A DNA stretch of 64,000 nucleotides from NCBI RefSeq assembly GCF_026000575.1, contig NZ_AP026910.1, positions 1,274,022-1,338,021 of the forward strand, given 5' to 3'. The translations under genes were made by a program, and so were the position numbers. Within the stretch, counting starts at the first letter, position 1. Each line of letters opens with the position of its first letter. This DNA is from Rhodoluna sp. KAS3 (lineage in GTDB: Bacteria > Actinomycetota > Actinomycetes > Actinomycetales > Microbacteriaceae). The notes below the pieces were generated by a model that was not told where the DNA came from, did not search any database, and saw nothing but the letters and a program-made list of their open reading frames with translations. Of the stretch, positions 1 to 8,347 are shown one piece after another.

Positions 1-860
1 GCGGCAAGGCAACCAACGACCCAGCAGTGGTTTTTGCTTCAGGTGAGGTTGACGCAGTTATCGTTGCATCGCCAACCTCAACTCACATCGACCTAATCAG
101 CGCAGCGATTGATGCCGGTGTGCACGTGCTGTGCGAGAAGCCAATTGACCTTGACATCACCCGAGTTGATGGGCTTCGCGCCAAGGCAAACGCAGCTAGC
201 GTAAAGATTGCACTTGGCTTTAACCGCCGCTTTGACCAGCAGTTCAGTGAGATCCAGGCGCGCGTTGCTGCCGGCGACATTGGCAAGCTTGAGCAGGTAA
301 CCATCATTAGCCGCGACCCAGCTCCGGCCCCTAAGGCTTACCTTGAGGTTTCAGGTGGCATCTTCCGCGACATGACCATTCACGACTTTGACATGGCTCG
401 TTTCTTTGTGCCAAACATCGTTGAGGTAAGCGCAACTGGTGCCAACTCATTCAGCGACGACATCCGTGGAATTGGCGACTTTGACAGCGTGGTTGTCACC
501 CTGAAGGGTGACGGCGGCGAGCTAATCACCATCATCAACTCACGCCACAGCGCATTTGGATACGACCAGCGCCTTGAGGCGTTTGGTAGCGAGGGCGCTC
601 TATTTGCCGAGAACGTGGCCCCAACCACCGTGAAGCTTTACACCAACAAGGTTGTCGAAGCCCGCAACCCTTACATGGAGTTCTTCTTGGAGCGCTACGC
701 CTTTGCGTACAGCAACGAGCTCGAGCAGTTCATCACCAGCATTGGCAGCGGCGAGGTTCTAAACCCAACTTTCGAGGACGGCCGCGCAGCGCTGATTTTG
801 GCTGACGCAGCGCAGCTGTCGGCAACCACCGGCAAGAGCGTAAAGGTTGACCTCAGCTAA
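1..860 (+). CDS. iolG: Gfo/Idh/MocA-family dehydrogenase, probable inositol 2-dehydrogenase (5' end outside window)
   Basis: The reading frame is open from base 3, so the gene begins outside the window; about 286 codons are visible of a family length near 335. The missing part should hold the N-terminal Rossmann GxGxxG. Visible are a DAVIVASPTSTH strand-loop, the family EKP motif (CEKPIDLD) with the lysine expected to assist catalysis, and the C-terminal GFO/IDH_C region (GGIFRDMTIHDFDMARF). These resemble IolG, which oxidises myo-inositol to scyllo-inosose with NAD. The IolE-like gene and sugar ABC importer nearby support inositol, but the substrate is inferred. A strong hairpin follows the stop. 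Confidence 0.75.
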   Translation, partial: GKATNDPAVVFASGEVDAVIVASPTSTHIDLISAAIDAGVHVLCEKPIDLDITRVDGLRAKANAASVKIALGFNRRFDQQFSEIQARVAAGDIGKLEQVTIISRDPAPAPKAYLEVSGGIFRDMTIHDFDMARFFVPNIVEVSATGANSFSDDIRGIGDFDSVVVTLKGDGGELITIINSRHSAFGYDQRLEAFGSEGALFAENVAPTTVKLYTNKVVEARNPYMEFFLERYAFAYSNELEQFITSIGSGEVLNPTFEDGRAALILADAAQLSATTGKSVKVDLS

Positions 861-875
861 TACCTGAGCAGCGGT

Positions 876-903
876 AAAGGCCCGAGAGATTTCTCGGGCC
901 TTT
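876..903. terminator. Bidirectional hairpin terminator between convergent genes
   Basis: AAAGGCCCGAGA (876-887) pairs perfectly with TCTCGGGCCTTT (892-903) around a 4-nt loop. A T-rich tail follows on the plus strand and an A-rich arm lies on the other side. It lies between the stop of the rightward iolG-like gene and the stop of the leftward TIM-barrel gene. Confidence 0.85.
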
Positions 904-918
904 ACTTTTAAGCTCGGA

Positions 919-1815
919 TTACTTGGCTGCGGCAACCTCGGCTGCAACCGCGCGGATGAACTCGACGCTTGCCTTGGCATCAGCAAATGGGCCTTGCTTT
1001 TCAGCGGGCAACGAGTTGATCACGTTGTCTTGTTCGAGCACAAACCATCCGTCAAAACCTGCCGAAATCAGGTTGCTCACGATTGATCGCACATCAACGT
1101 CTCCGGTGCCTAGCGGAACATACATGCCTTCGAGAATGCCCTGGTAGTAGGTGATCTCCCCAGCCTGCACTCGGTCAGCCACAGCAAGGTTTACATCCTT
1201 TAGGTGAGAGTGCGCCACGCGGTCGGCGTACTTGGCAGCAAACTCAACCGGGTCGGTTCCACCGATAATCATGTGGCCGGTGTCGAGGCAGAAATCGATG
1301 GTTGAACCGTTTAGGACCTGCATTACGTCGGCCTTGGTCTCGACCATGGTGCCAACGTGAGGGTGCAAAACTGCGGTCACTCCGCGCGCTGCAGCTGCCT
1401 CTTTGATGCGTTCAAGATTCACAAAGAAAACATTCCAGCCTGCCTGATCCAGCTCTGGTCGTTTGGTGTCATAACCCTCGAGGCCGGTGTCTGCTGAAAG
1501 CACCAAAGTCTTGGCTCCAGAGGCAGCGTAGCTTTCAAGTTCAGTAAGCACCGATGGCAGCGGGTCAAAGTCAGCCTTGTGCATTACAACCGGGAAAAAC
1601 CCGCCGACTGCTTCCATTCCGTGCGCGGCCAAAACCTCAGCACGGCCAGCAGGGTCAACCGGCAAGAAACCGAGTGGCCCAAATTCAGTTGCGCCCAAGC
1701 CAAGTTCAGCCATTTCTTTCAAGACGCGGTCAGGCTCCATCTGGAAACCCCAACCAGGTACTTCACAAACTCCCCAAGAGATCGGAGCGCCAGCGATTTT
1801 TACTGCTTTAGTCAT
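919..1815 (-). CDS. Sugar phosphate isomerase/epimerase-type TIM barrel, IolE-like (inosose dehydratase-like)
   Basis: Start set at ATG 1815 (MTKAVKIAG...), preceded by AGAAAGAAG and 14 nt after the upstream gene's stop; an in-frame start farther up would overlap that gene. The 298-residue product opens with GAPISWGVCEVPGWG, resembling IolE myo-inosose-2 dehydratases and relatives. It carries xylose-isomerase-like barrel motifs with likely metal ligands (FCLDTGHM, HSHLKDVN). IolE removes water from scyllo-inosose. Co-direction with a Gfo/Idh gene and a neighbouring polyol importer support a place in inositol-type catabolism. An epimerase role on another sugar acid is possible. Confidence 0.7.
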   Translation of the reverse strand: MTKAVKIAGAPISWGVCEVPGWGFQMEPDRVLKEMAELGLGATEFGPLGFLPVDPAGRAEVLAAHGMEAVGGFFPVVMHKADFDPLPSVLTELESYAASGAKTLVLSADTGLEGYDTKRPELDQAGWNVFFVNLERIKEAAAARGVTAVLHPHVGTMVETKADVMQVLNGSTIDFCLDTGHMIIGGTDPVEFAAKYADRVAHSHLKDVNLAVADRVQAGEITYYQGILEGMYVPLGTGDVDVRSIVSNLISAGFDGWFVLEQDNVINSLPAEKQGPFADAKASVEFIRAVAAEVAAAK

Positions 1816-1829
1816 GTTGTGTCTTCTTT

Positions 1830-3038
1830 CTAGCGCTTTGCCGATGTGGTGTGATTTGTCGGTGCAATGGCAACCCACTGCTTGGTTTCCATTGATTCTT
1901 CTACAGCCGAGCACACTCGAGCTGCTGAAACTGCATCGTAGATGTTTGAGTTCTTGGCCTCTTGACCCTGATAGGCCAGCAGGAACTTCTTGGCCTCGAT
2001 GACTTTGAGGTCGTCGTAGCCCATGCCGGTGCCGGCGCCCGGGTGAAAGTGATCGAAGTCGCCGAACCCAGGACCAACCATAATTCGCTGGTAACCCAGG
2101 TGGTTGCCCTTGCGGCCAATTGCAACCTCAAGTTCGTTCATGCGCTGGAAGTCCCATTTGACTGAGCCCTCGGTGCCGTAAATCTCAAAGTTGTAGCTGG
2201 CCCGTGGGCCTACAGCCACGCGAGATGCCTCTAGGGTTCCGATTGCACCAGCAGCCACAGCATCATCAGAAAGTCTGATTAGCATGCCCGCGTAGTCTTC
2301 GTTTTCAACCGGCTTCTTCTCGCCGCCCTCAATAACGTCAAAGTGGGTACCCTGCCCCATCTGCGCCACTGGTCGTTCGGTGTAAACCGTGCTGGTGATG
2401 CCCGAGACCTCGGCAATTGGCCCGGCCACATATTGAACAAGGTCAACCAGGTGGCCCATTAGGTCGCCCAGAACTCCGCTTCCGGCAAGCCCACGGATAA
2501 AACGCCATGACAGTGCGCCGTTTGGTTCAGAAGAGTAGTCAGCAAAGAATGTGCCGCGAAGGTTGGTGATTCTGCCCAGTGAGCCATCGGCGATTAGGCC
2601 TTTGATGTGCTCAACGGCCGGTGCGTGACGGTAGTTGAAGCCGATGGTGCTGACCACTCCGGCTTCCTCGGCTGCTGCCTGTACTGCCTCGGTTTCAGCT
2701 GCGCCTCGGCCAACCGGCTTTTCGATCCAGAATGCCTTGCCGGCTTTTGCCGCCGCGATTCCAATCTCTGCGTGCAAGAAGTTAGGGGCACAGATTGATA
2801 CAACATCAACCTCAGGGTCGTTCAGGACATCGTTGTAATCCAGAGTCGACCGCTCGTAGCCCAGCACATCCCGTGCGTAATCGGCGCGTTCCTGAGAAGT
2901 GTCGGCTGCAATCACCAGACGTGGCTTAAGTCCAAGTTCGGGGTACACAACGGGCACAGCCTGATACGCGCGACTATGAACTTTGCCCATCCAGCCAACG
3001 CTGATGAGACCTACACCGATAGTTTTTGGATTCGCCAT
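1830..3038 (-). CDS. Gfo/Idh/MocA-family oxidoreductase
   Basis: A 402-residue NAD(P)-dependent dehydrogenase. It has an N-terminal Rossmann fold with the glycine-rich turn GLISVGWMGKVHSRAY, an SICAPNFLHAEI strand, the EKP motif (FWIEKPVGRG) near residue 105, and a long C-terminal substrate domain (GDLMGHLVDLVQYV, GTEGSVKWDF). It is first in a leftward two-gene unit with the IolE-like gene. An operator-like TGGAACGGTCCA lies about 20 nt upstream, identical to one in front of the importer, so both units are probably controlled by the adjacent LacI regulator. Oxidation of an inositol isomer is plausible; the exact substrate cannot be read from sequence. Confidence 0.8.
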   Translation of the reverse strand: MANPKTIGVGLISVGWMGKVHSRAYQAVPVVYPELGLKPRLVIAADTSQERADYARDVLGYERSTLDYNDVLNDPEVDVVSICAPNFLHAEIGIAAAKAGKAFWIEKPVGRGAAETEAVQAAAEEAGVVSTIGFNYRHAPAVEHIKGLIADGSLGRITNLRGTFFADYSSEPNGALSWRFIRGLAGSGVLGDLMGHLVDLVQYVAGPIAEVSGITSTVYTERPVAQMGQGTHFDVIEGGEKKPVENEDYAGMLIRLSDDAVAAGAIGTLEASRVAVGPRASYNFEIYGTEGSVKWDFQRMNELEVAIGRKGNHLGYQRIMVGPGFGDFDHFHPGAGTGMGYDDLKVIEAKKFLLAYQGQEAKNSNIYDAVSAARVCSAVEESMETKQWVAIAPTNHTTSAKR

Positions 3039-3056
3039 TGACTCCTACTTTCAATA

Positions 3057-3068
3057 TGGAACGGTCCA
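3057..3068. promoter_or_regulatory. LacI-type operator candidate, site 1
   Basis: TGGAACGGTCCA has TGGA..TCCA half-sites and a central CG, the pattern of LacI-family operators. It lies just upstream of the leftward Gfo/Idh gene. The identical 12-mer recurs at 4263-4274 upstream of the ABC importer. Function is inferred. Confidence 0.6.
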
Positions 3069-3074
3069 ATTTTG

Positions 3075-3089
3075 TTGGACAAATTCCAA
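3075..3089. promoter_or_regulatory. Second TTGGA..TCCAA inverted repeat near site 1
   Basis: TTGGACAAATTCCAA is a 15-nt inverted repeat with 5-bp arms TTGGA/TCCAA, 7 nt from site 1. It resembles the operator half-site but has a different spacing, so it may be a weaker auxiliary site. Confidence 0.35.
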
Positions 3090-3144
3090 ACTGTCAAATC
3101 AATATCGAATGTCTTTTTGGGTTGGCTACCGAAACCCGAGAAAA

Positions 3145-4176
3145 CTACTTGACCGGCGCTGTGGTTGTGGACTCGCGAGCCACAAGCTTTGGCAGCAGGA
3201 GAATCTCTTTGCCTCTGAATTCTTCAGCTAGATCACCATCAGCCAACAGCTCTGCCGCCTTGTGCGCGATGGCAGCCTTCTCTTGCTCGATCGAAGTGAG
3301 TGAAACCTTGCTCAACGCAGAGATGTAAACGTTGTCGTACCCAGTGAGTGCAACCTTCGGGCCACCGGCTTCAACCGCCTGATCAACCGCGTCTTGAGCA
3401 CCGATGGCAATAATGTCGTTGAAGGCAACGATTGCGGTCGGTTTGGTTGGGCTGCTCAGCAAGAGTTTTGCAGCCGAGTATCCAGAGCTCTCGGTGCGGT
3501 CACATTCTTCGATGTGAGCAAACTTTGCCAACCCCGCATCGAACATGGCTTTTTCATAAGCTGCTCGGCGAAGGACTGAGACCGCTTCGTCGACTGGACC
3601 CACGTAAGAGATTCGCTGGTGCCCAAGACCAACCAGGTGCTTGACTAGCAGGCGCATGCCCTCATTGTCGTCACTTCGCACAGTGATGGCACGTGGCAAC
3701 TGAGTGGTGATACCGGTGGCCATAACAATTGGCACCGATGCCGGCACAGACTTCAATGCTTTGTAATCAGGCAAACCACCAACAATAAAAATGCTGCGAG
3801 GACGAAGATCAAGCACTGAGTTGACAGTCGATGCTTCAAGAATCTTCTTGCCGTTGCGCTCGCTAATTACAGCGGCGGCCATGACCGTATTGATTCCCTT
3901 TTCCAAAAGGTCCTTGCGGGCAAAGTCGGCGATCTCGGTGAACAGCGGGTTGTGCAGGTCGGCAACAATCATGGCCACAAAGTTGGCTGACCCCGATGAA
4001 AGTGAGCGTGCCCAAAGATTTGGTGTGAAGCCCAGCTTCTTGGCCGCTGCCAAGACCTTCTCGCGGCGCTCCTGGCTCACACCGGTTTCACCGGCAAACA
4101 CCAAAGACACGAGTGACTTCGATACGCCGGCTTCGGCGGCCACATCTCTAATGGTTGGGCGCTTGGTGACTGACAC
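3145..4176 (-). CDS. LacI-family transcriptional regulator
   Basis: The start is placed at GTG 4176 (VSVTKRPTIRDV) because AGGAG (4181-4185) lies 4 nt before it; in-frame ATGs at 4197 and 4203 lie upstream of that ribosome site and have none of their own. The product of 343 residues has an N-terminal LacI helix-turn-helix (TIRDVAAEAGVSKSLVSLVF) and hinge (PNLWARSLSSG), then a periplasmic-binding-protein-like sensor domain (VAMIVADLHNPLFTEIADF, YVGPVDEAVSVLRR, AIVAFNDIIAIGAQDA). It sits between the two arms of the polyol locus and probably represses both; the inducer is unknown. Confidence 0.9.
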   Translation of the reverse strand: MSVTKRPTIRDVAAEAGVSKSLVSLVFAGETGVSQERREKVLAAAKKLGFTPNLWARSLSSGSANFVAMIVADLHNPLFTEIADFARKDLLEKGINTVMAAAVISERNGKKILEASTVNSVLDLRPRSIFIVGGLPDYKALKSVPASVPIVMATGITTQLPRAITVRSDDNEGMRLLVKHLVGLGHQRISYVGPVDEAVSVLRRAAYEKAMFDAGLAKFAHIEECDRTESSGYSAAKLLLSSPTKPTAIVAFNDIIAIGAQDAVDQAVEAGGPKVALTGYDNVYISALSKVSLTSIEQEKAAIAHKAAELLADGDLAEEFRGKEILLLPKLVARESTTTAPVK

Positions 4177-4190
4177 AATTCTCCTGATTT

Positions 4191-4202
4191 TGGACATGTC
4201 CA
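4191..4202. promoter_or_regulatory. Perfect 12-bp palindrome, possible LacI autoregulatory operator
   Basis: TGGACATGTCCA is a perfect palindrome with the same TGGAC/GTCCA half-site as the two operator candidates. It lies immediately upstream of the regulator's ribosome-binding site. Its centre is AT rather than CG, so it may be a variant site. Autoregulation is inferred. Confidence 0.45.
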
Positions 4203-4262
4203 TCTGGACAAAAAAACAGTACCACCGAATGGATTTAAGATTTCAGTTCAATAACGAATTTG

Positions 4263-4274
4263 TGGAACGGTCCA
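4263..4274. promoter_or_regulatory. LacI-type operator candidate, site 2
   Basis: An identical TGGAACGGTCCA to site 1, located 104 nt before the importer start. A TTGACA hexamer lies at 4291-4296, but I see no convincing -10 at the expected distance. Confidence 0.6.
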
Positions 4275-4377
4275 AATATTTTGAAATGTATTGACATACT
4301 GAAAAAGTCGTGGTCGCGTTCCCTTTGTTAGCGACTGCACATCTAAACAAGTAACTCATCAATGACGAGAGGCAACA

Positions 4378-5355
4378 ATGTTCAAGAAGAAATTTGCAGC
4401 AATCGCTGCAGGTGCGGCTCTGACCGCATTGGCTCTAGCTGGTTGTTCAGCTCCAGCCGCAGAAACCCCAGAAGCTGGCGCAAACAGCGACATCAAGATC
4501 TGTGTTTACACTCACGGTGACGGCGGTACCTTCTGGTCTGTAGCACAAAAGGGTGCAGAGGCAGCAGCAGCTGACCTAGGCGTCGAGCTTGACTACCAGG
4601 GTTCAACCAACGATGCAGCAAAGCAGGCTTCAACCATTGAAGCCGGTGTTGCAGCAGGTTGCGACGGTATCGCAGCTTCAGCACCAGACCCAGAGGCAAT
4701 CAAGTCAGCTATGTTGGCTGCCGATGCAGCTGGCATCCCAACCGTAACCATGAACTCAGGTTCTGCAGTATTCAAGGACCTAGGCGCATTCACCCACGTT
4801 GGTCAGGATGAAATCATCGCTGGTCGCGAGGCTGGTCTTAAGTTCAACGAACTAGGCGTAAAGCACGTGCTTTGCCCAATCCAGGAAGCTGGAAACGTTG
4901 GTCTTGAGGAGCGTTGTGCAGGTCTTGCAGAAACCTTCAACGGTAAGGCTGAGAACTTCAACCTTGACGGTGGTCTTGCTGACCTAACCGCAGCATCTGC
5001 AAAGCTACAGGCAGCTCTAACCGCTGACCCAACCATCGATGCAGTATTCGCTTTGAACGCAGACATCGCAGCTAAGGCTGTTCTACCTGCAGCAGAAGCA
5101 GCTGGCGTCACCTTGAAGATCGGTACCGTTGACATGTCTCCTGAGGCACTAGACGCAATCGCAGCTGGCACCATGGAGTTTGCAATTGACCAGCAGCAGT
5201 ACGCACAGGGCTACCAGTCAGTAGTTCTATTGTTCCTAAACCTAACTAACGGACACGAGCTTGGCGGTGGCCTTCCTGTTTACACCGGCCCTGGCTTTGT
5301 GACTGCAGACAACGTTGCACTAGTCAAAGAACTAGTAGCAGCAGGTACTCGCTAA
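4378..5355 (+). CDS. Sugar/polyol ABC transporter substrate-binding lipoprotein
   Basis: A 325-residue secreted lipoprotein. Its signal peptide has basic residues (MFKKKF), a hydrophobic stretch and the lipobox LAGC, with Cys about residue 23 as anchor. The mature part is a type I periplasmic-binding fold of the ribose/inositol class (ICVYTHGDGGTFWSVAQKGAEAAA near the start, DAVFALNADIAAKAVLPA, EFAIDQQQYAQGYQSV near the end). It captures the solute outside the membrane for the permease and ATPase that follow. Neighbouring inositol-type enzymes suggest myo-inositol or a related polyol. A hairpin after the stop probably keeps its mRNA more abundant than the downstream genes. Confidence 0.88.
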   Translation: MFKKKFAAIAAGAALTALALAGCSAPAAETPEAGANSDIKICVYTHGDGGTFWSVAQKGAEAAAADLGVELDYQGSTNDAAKQASTIEAGVAAGCDGIAASAPDPEAIKSAMLAADAAGIPTVTMNSGSAVFKDLGAFTHVGQDEIIAGREAGLKFNELGVKHVLCPIQEAGNVGLEERCAGLAETFNGKAENFNLDGGLADLTAASAKLQAALTADPTIDAVFALNADIAAKAVLPAAEAAGVTLKIGTVDMSPEALDAIAAGTMEFAIDQQQYAQGYQSVVLLFLNLTNGHELGGGLPVYTGPGFVTADNVALVKELVAAGTR

Positions 5356-5379
5356 TCCTTAAAAGTTAAGTTCAGCACT

Positions 5380-5417
5380 AACGATGGTGGGTTAGGTTTT
5401 CCTAGCCCACCATCGTT
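5380..5417 (+). terminator. Hairpin between binding-protein and permease genes
   Basis: A 17-bp stem (5380-5396 with 5401-5417, one G-T wobble) closes on a TTTT loop in the gap between binding protein and permease. Such intercistronic hairpins often act as partial terminators or 3' stabilisers that give excess binding protein. The downstream T-run is short, so read-through is likely. Confidence 0.7.
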
Positions 5418-5465
5418 TTCTGACTGGCAACACCCACAGTTTCAAATAACCAAGTTAGGTATCAC

Positions 5466-6503
5466 ATGACAAAGTCGTCAGCAGTGGATGAGCGCGTTAG
5501 AAGCGCCTCGCTCCTCACCAAAATTCTGCGCCGCCCCGAATTCGGAGCATTCCTAGGTGCAGTCGCAATTTTCATTATGTTTGCAGCCACCGACACCACT
5601 GGCAACTTTGCCAACCTAAGTGGTATCTCTGGTTGGACAGACATCGCAGCCCCAATCGGCATCGTGGCCATCTCAGTAGCACTACTGATGATTGCCGGCG
5701 AGTTTGACCTTTCAACCGGTGTACTGGTTGGAACCACCGGTCTGCTCATCGGTATGTTGGTCACCGAAGTTGGTCTAGACATTTGGACCTCAATCGTGAT
5801 TGCGCTGTTGTTTGCCGGAGCCGTCGGCTTCATCAATGGCTACGTTGTAGTCAAGACCAAGCTGCCTTCATTTATCGTGACCCTGGCGACGTTCTTTGTT
5901 CTCAAAGGTGCGAACATGGCGTTCACCAAGTCAGTTACCGGCTCAGTACGTGTAACCGGCACCGATAAAGCTGAAGGCTTTGAAGTAGCTGAGGCAATCT
6001 TTGCTTCGAAGATCGGTGACCCTGGCTTCCAGATCTCGATCGTCTGGTGGATTGCCATCACAGTAATCGCAACCTTCGTGTTGACCCGTACCCGTTTTGG
6101 TAACTGGATCTTCGCTGTTGGTGGAGATGCCAACGCCGCTCGCAACGCGGGTGTTCCGGTCGACAAGACCAAGATCATCCTGTTTGTTTACACCGCTCTT
6201 TCTGCAGCTCTGGTCGGCATCATGTTTGTGCTTCGACTAAAGGGTATGCAGGCAGGTCAGGGTGTTGGCCAGGAGTTCTACTACATCATCGCTGCAGCAG
6301 TGGGTGGCACATTGCTTACCGGTGGTGCCGGTAGCGCTATCGGTGCTTCACTCGGTGCACTCATCATGGGTATGGCCTACATCGGTATTCCATTCTCACG
6401 TTGGGACTCTGACTGGACCTCAACCTTCCTTGGTGTGATTTTGTTCACAGCTGTAATGATCAACACCTACATCGGACGTAAAGCAAAAGGCGGCAAAAAA
6501 TGA
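5466..6503 (+). CDS. Sugar ABC transporter permease (BPD_transp_2 / RbsC-like)
   Basis: A 345-residue integral membrane protein with about 8-10 hydrophobic segments, close to the family norm. It contains RbsC/XylH-class sequence: [19 protein letters not shown], the [15 protein letters not shown] loop, [19 protein letters not shown] (the cytoplasmic loop that contacts the ATPase), and [18 protein letters not shown]. It forms the channel for the polyol delivered by the upstream lipoprotein. The last bases overlap the ATPase start by 4 nt (ATGA), indicating translational coupling. Confidence 0.9.
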   Translation: MTKSSAVDERVRSASLLTKILRRPEFGAFLGAVAIFIMFAATDTTGNFANLSGISGWTDIAAPIGIVAISVALLMIAGEFDLSTGVLVGTTGLLIGMLVTEVGLDIWTSIVIALLFAGAVGFINGYVVVKTKLPSFIVTLATFFVLKGANMAFTKSVTGSVRVTGTDKAEGFEVAEAIFASKIGDPGFQISIVWWIAITVIATFVLTRTRFGNWIFAVGGDANAARNAGVPVDKTKIILFVYTALSAALVGIMFVLRLKGMQAGQGVGQEFYYIIAAAVGGTLLTGGAGSAIGASLGALIMGMAYIGIPFSRWDSDWTSTFLGVILFTAVMINTYIGRKAKGGKK

Positions 6504-7279
6504 CCAACGCACTAGAACTAAAAAACGTTGAGAAGTCTTTCGGCAGCGTCATTGCCCTTCAGAACATCTCTGTAGAGGTAGCTAAGGGGCAGGTAACCTG
6601 CATCCTCGGTGACAACGGTGCCGGTAAGTCAACCCTGATCAAAACCCTGAGCGGTGTTCACAAGCCAAGCAAGGGTGAGTTCTTGTTCGAGGGTCAGCCG
6701 GTTGAACTTGCTTCACCGCGCGACGCATTGGCCATGGGTATTGCAACCGTGTTCCAAGACCTCGCAACCATTCCACTGATGACCGTCTGGCGCAACTTCT
6801 TCTTGGGCAACGAGATCCGCAAGGGTTTTGGTCCGTTCAAGTGGCTTGACGTAAAGCAGATGAAAGAGATCACCAAAAAAGAACTACTAGCCATGGGTAT
6901 TGACCTGCGCGATGTAAACCAGCCAATCGGTACCCTCTCGGGTGGTGAGCGTCAGTCTGTTGCTATCGCTCGCTCTGTTTACTTTGGTGCCAAGGTTCTG
7001 ATCCTGGATGAACCAACCTCAGCACTCGGTGTTCGCCAGTCTGGAATTGTTCTGAAGTATGTTCTTGCAGCAAAGGACCGTGGAGTATCTGTGGTGTTTA
7101 TTACCCACAACCCTCACCACGCGTTCTTGGTTGGTGACCGCTTCTACCTACTAAACCGTGGCCGCATGTTGAACCGCTTTGAGCGCGCCAACGTAGAGCT
7201 TGAAGAGCTGACCAAGGCAATGGCCGGTGGTGCAGAGCTTGAGGCCCTAACCCACGAGATCAACACTGTTCGTGGCTAA
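6500..7279 (+). CDS. Sugar ABC transporter ATP-binding protein, single-domain
   Basis: A 259-residue ABC ATPase with Walker [10 protein letters not shown] near residue 36, signature LSGGERQ, Walker B VLILDEPT and an H-loop region (VFITHNPHH). It powers the preceding permease. Many ATPases of ribose/xylose/inositol importers are about 500 residues with two fused ABC domains; this one has a single domain, so the functional unit would need a homodimer. The start overlaps the permease stop by 4 nt. A hairpin at 7297-7330 probably ends the operon. Confidence 0.9.
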   Translation: MTNALELKNVEKSFGSVIALQNISVEVAKGQVTCILGDNGAGKSTLIKTLSGVHKPSKGEFLFEGQPVELASPRDALAMGIATVFQDLATIPLMTVWRNFFLGNEIRKGFGPFKWLDVKQMKEITKKELLAMGIDLRDVNQPIGTLSGGERQSVAIARSVYFGAKVLILDEPTSALGVRQSGIVLKYVLAAKDRGVSVVFITHNPHHAFLVGDRFYLLNRGRMLNRFERANVELEELTKAMAGGAELEALTHEINTVRG

Positions 7280-7296
7280 CCAAGCCCGCAACTCAT

Positions 7297-7330
7297 CTAA
7301 TGCCCTCACCCCTCGCGGTGGGGGCATTAG
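7297..7330 (+). terminator. Hairpin after the ABC importer operon
   Basis: CTAATGCCC(T)CACC pairs with GGTG(G)GGGCATTAG to make a stem of about 14 bp. It lies between the ATPase stop and the chosen start of the next gene. The T-run after it is poor, so termination may be incomplete. Confidence 0.6.
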
Positions 7331-7340
7331 ATTTAACCAA

Positions 7341-8231
7341 ATGAAGACCCAACCAGAGCTGTTCCGTGGCTACCTGCTCTCGCTCATTGCAGTGACCGGC
7401 TTTGGCTTCACTTTTATTGCCGTAACCCTTGGCTCAGAGAGTTTTGACCCAATCACCATGAGCATCGGCCGCGTTGTGCCGGCCGGCATCTTGGCCGTAA
7501 TTGCCCTCAAACTCATGAAGCAACCGCTGCTGCCACCGCGCGAGGCCTATCCGCTAATTCTGGGTTCGTCCATCGGCATCATCATCGGTTTTCCGCTACT
7601 TTCAACGCTGGCCCTGCAGTCCATTCCGGCTGCCGACGCCGGAGTTATCGGTGCTGTAACACCAATGGTCACAGGTATCGTTGCGGTGTTTATTGGGCAC
7701 AAACGCCCAAAGCCCATGTTCTGGGCGGCCGCGGCACTGGGCGCAATTTCTGCCATGTCTTTGGCCTACTTTAAAGGCGACACCGATTTTGGTGGCGGCA
7801 CCTATTGGGGTTACTTGGCCATGGCCTTCGCGGTGCTGCTGGCATCGATGGGCCACATCTCAGGTTCAACCCTGGTCGCAAAGTATTCGTCATTCACCGT
7901 GTTGAGCTGGGCCGTCATAATTTCGATTCCGATTCAGCTGCCGATTGCGGTGGTCAACTGGTCAATCAACCCAATCACCGAGTGGCCAACCTGGACGGCA
8001 ATTCTGGGCTTTCTTTACGTCAGCTGGTTCTCGCTGTCGATCGGCAATTTCATGCTCAACCAGGGTTTGCACATCATCGGGTTGGTCAAGGGCGCTCAGC
8101 TTCAGTTGCTGCAGCCAATTGTCACGATGGTGCTTTCGATCTTGATTCTGCAGCAGCCGGTGTCACCGATAACCTGGCTGGCGGCCTTTGGTATTTTGAC
8201 CAGCGTTGCTTGGAGCCAGCGCTACCGTTAA
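7341..8231 (+). CDS. EamA/DMT-family transporter
   Basis: Start chosen at ATG 7341 (MKTQPELFRGYL) because an upstream in-frame ATG at 7272 would place the operon hairpin inside the gene; no clear Shine-Dalgarno precedes 7341. The 296-residue product has about ten hydrophobic segments in two EamA repeats (GYLLSLIAVTGFGFTFIAVTLG at the start; YWGYLAMAFAVLLASMGHISGS opening the second). This is typical of drug/metabolite exporters; the substrate is unknown. It may be partly read through from the importer operon. A strong terminator follows at 8296. Confidence 0.85.
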   Translation: MKTQPELFRGYLLSLIAVTGFGFTFIAVTLGSESFDPITMSIGRVVPAGILAVIALKLMKQPLLPPREAYPLILGSSIGIIIGFPLLSTLALQSIPAADAGVIGAVTPMVTGIVAVFIGHKRPKPMFWAAAALGAISAMSLAYFKGDTDFGGGTYWGYLAMAFAVLLASMGHISGSTLVAKYSSFTVLSWAVIISIPIQLPIAVVNWSINPITEWPTWTAILGFLYVSWFSLSIGNFMLNQGLHIIGLVKGAQLQLLQPIVTMVLSILILQQPVSPITWLAAFGILTSVAWSQRYR

Positions 8232-8295
8232 CGGGTTTGAAACCTGCATCGGATAAGGTTTAACCGCTGAGCTTTTGCTAGTAGGCAGCCAGTGT

Positions 8296-8333
8296 AAAAA
8301 ATGCCCCGGAGATTCCTCTCCGGGGCATTTTTT
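8296..8333. terminator. Bidirectional terminator
   Basis: AAAAAATGCCCCGGAGA (8296-8312) pairs with TCTCCGGGGCATTTTTT (8317-8333), giving a long GC-rich stem with T-runs in both directions. It separates the convergent DMT transporter and purA genes. Confidence 0.92.
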
Positions 8334-8347
8334 AATTCAATAATCGA

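Noticed and set aside
4291..4296. TTGACA as the -35 of the importer promoter
   Set aside because: No plausible -10 at 16-18 nt spacing, so it was not annotated as a promoter.
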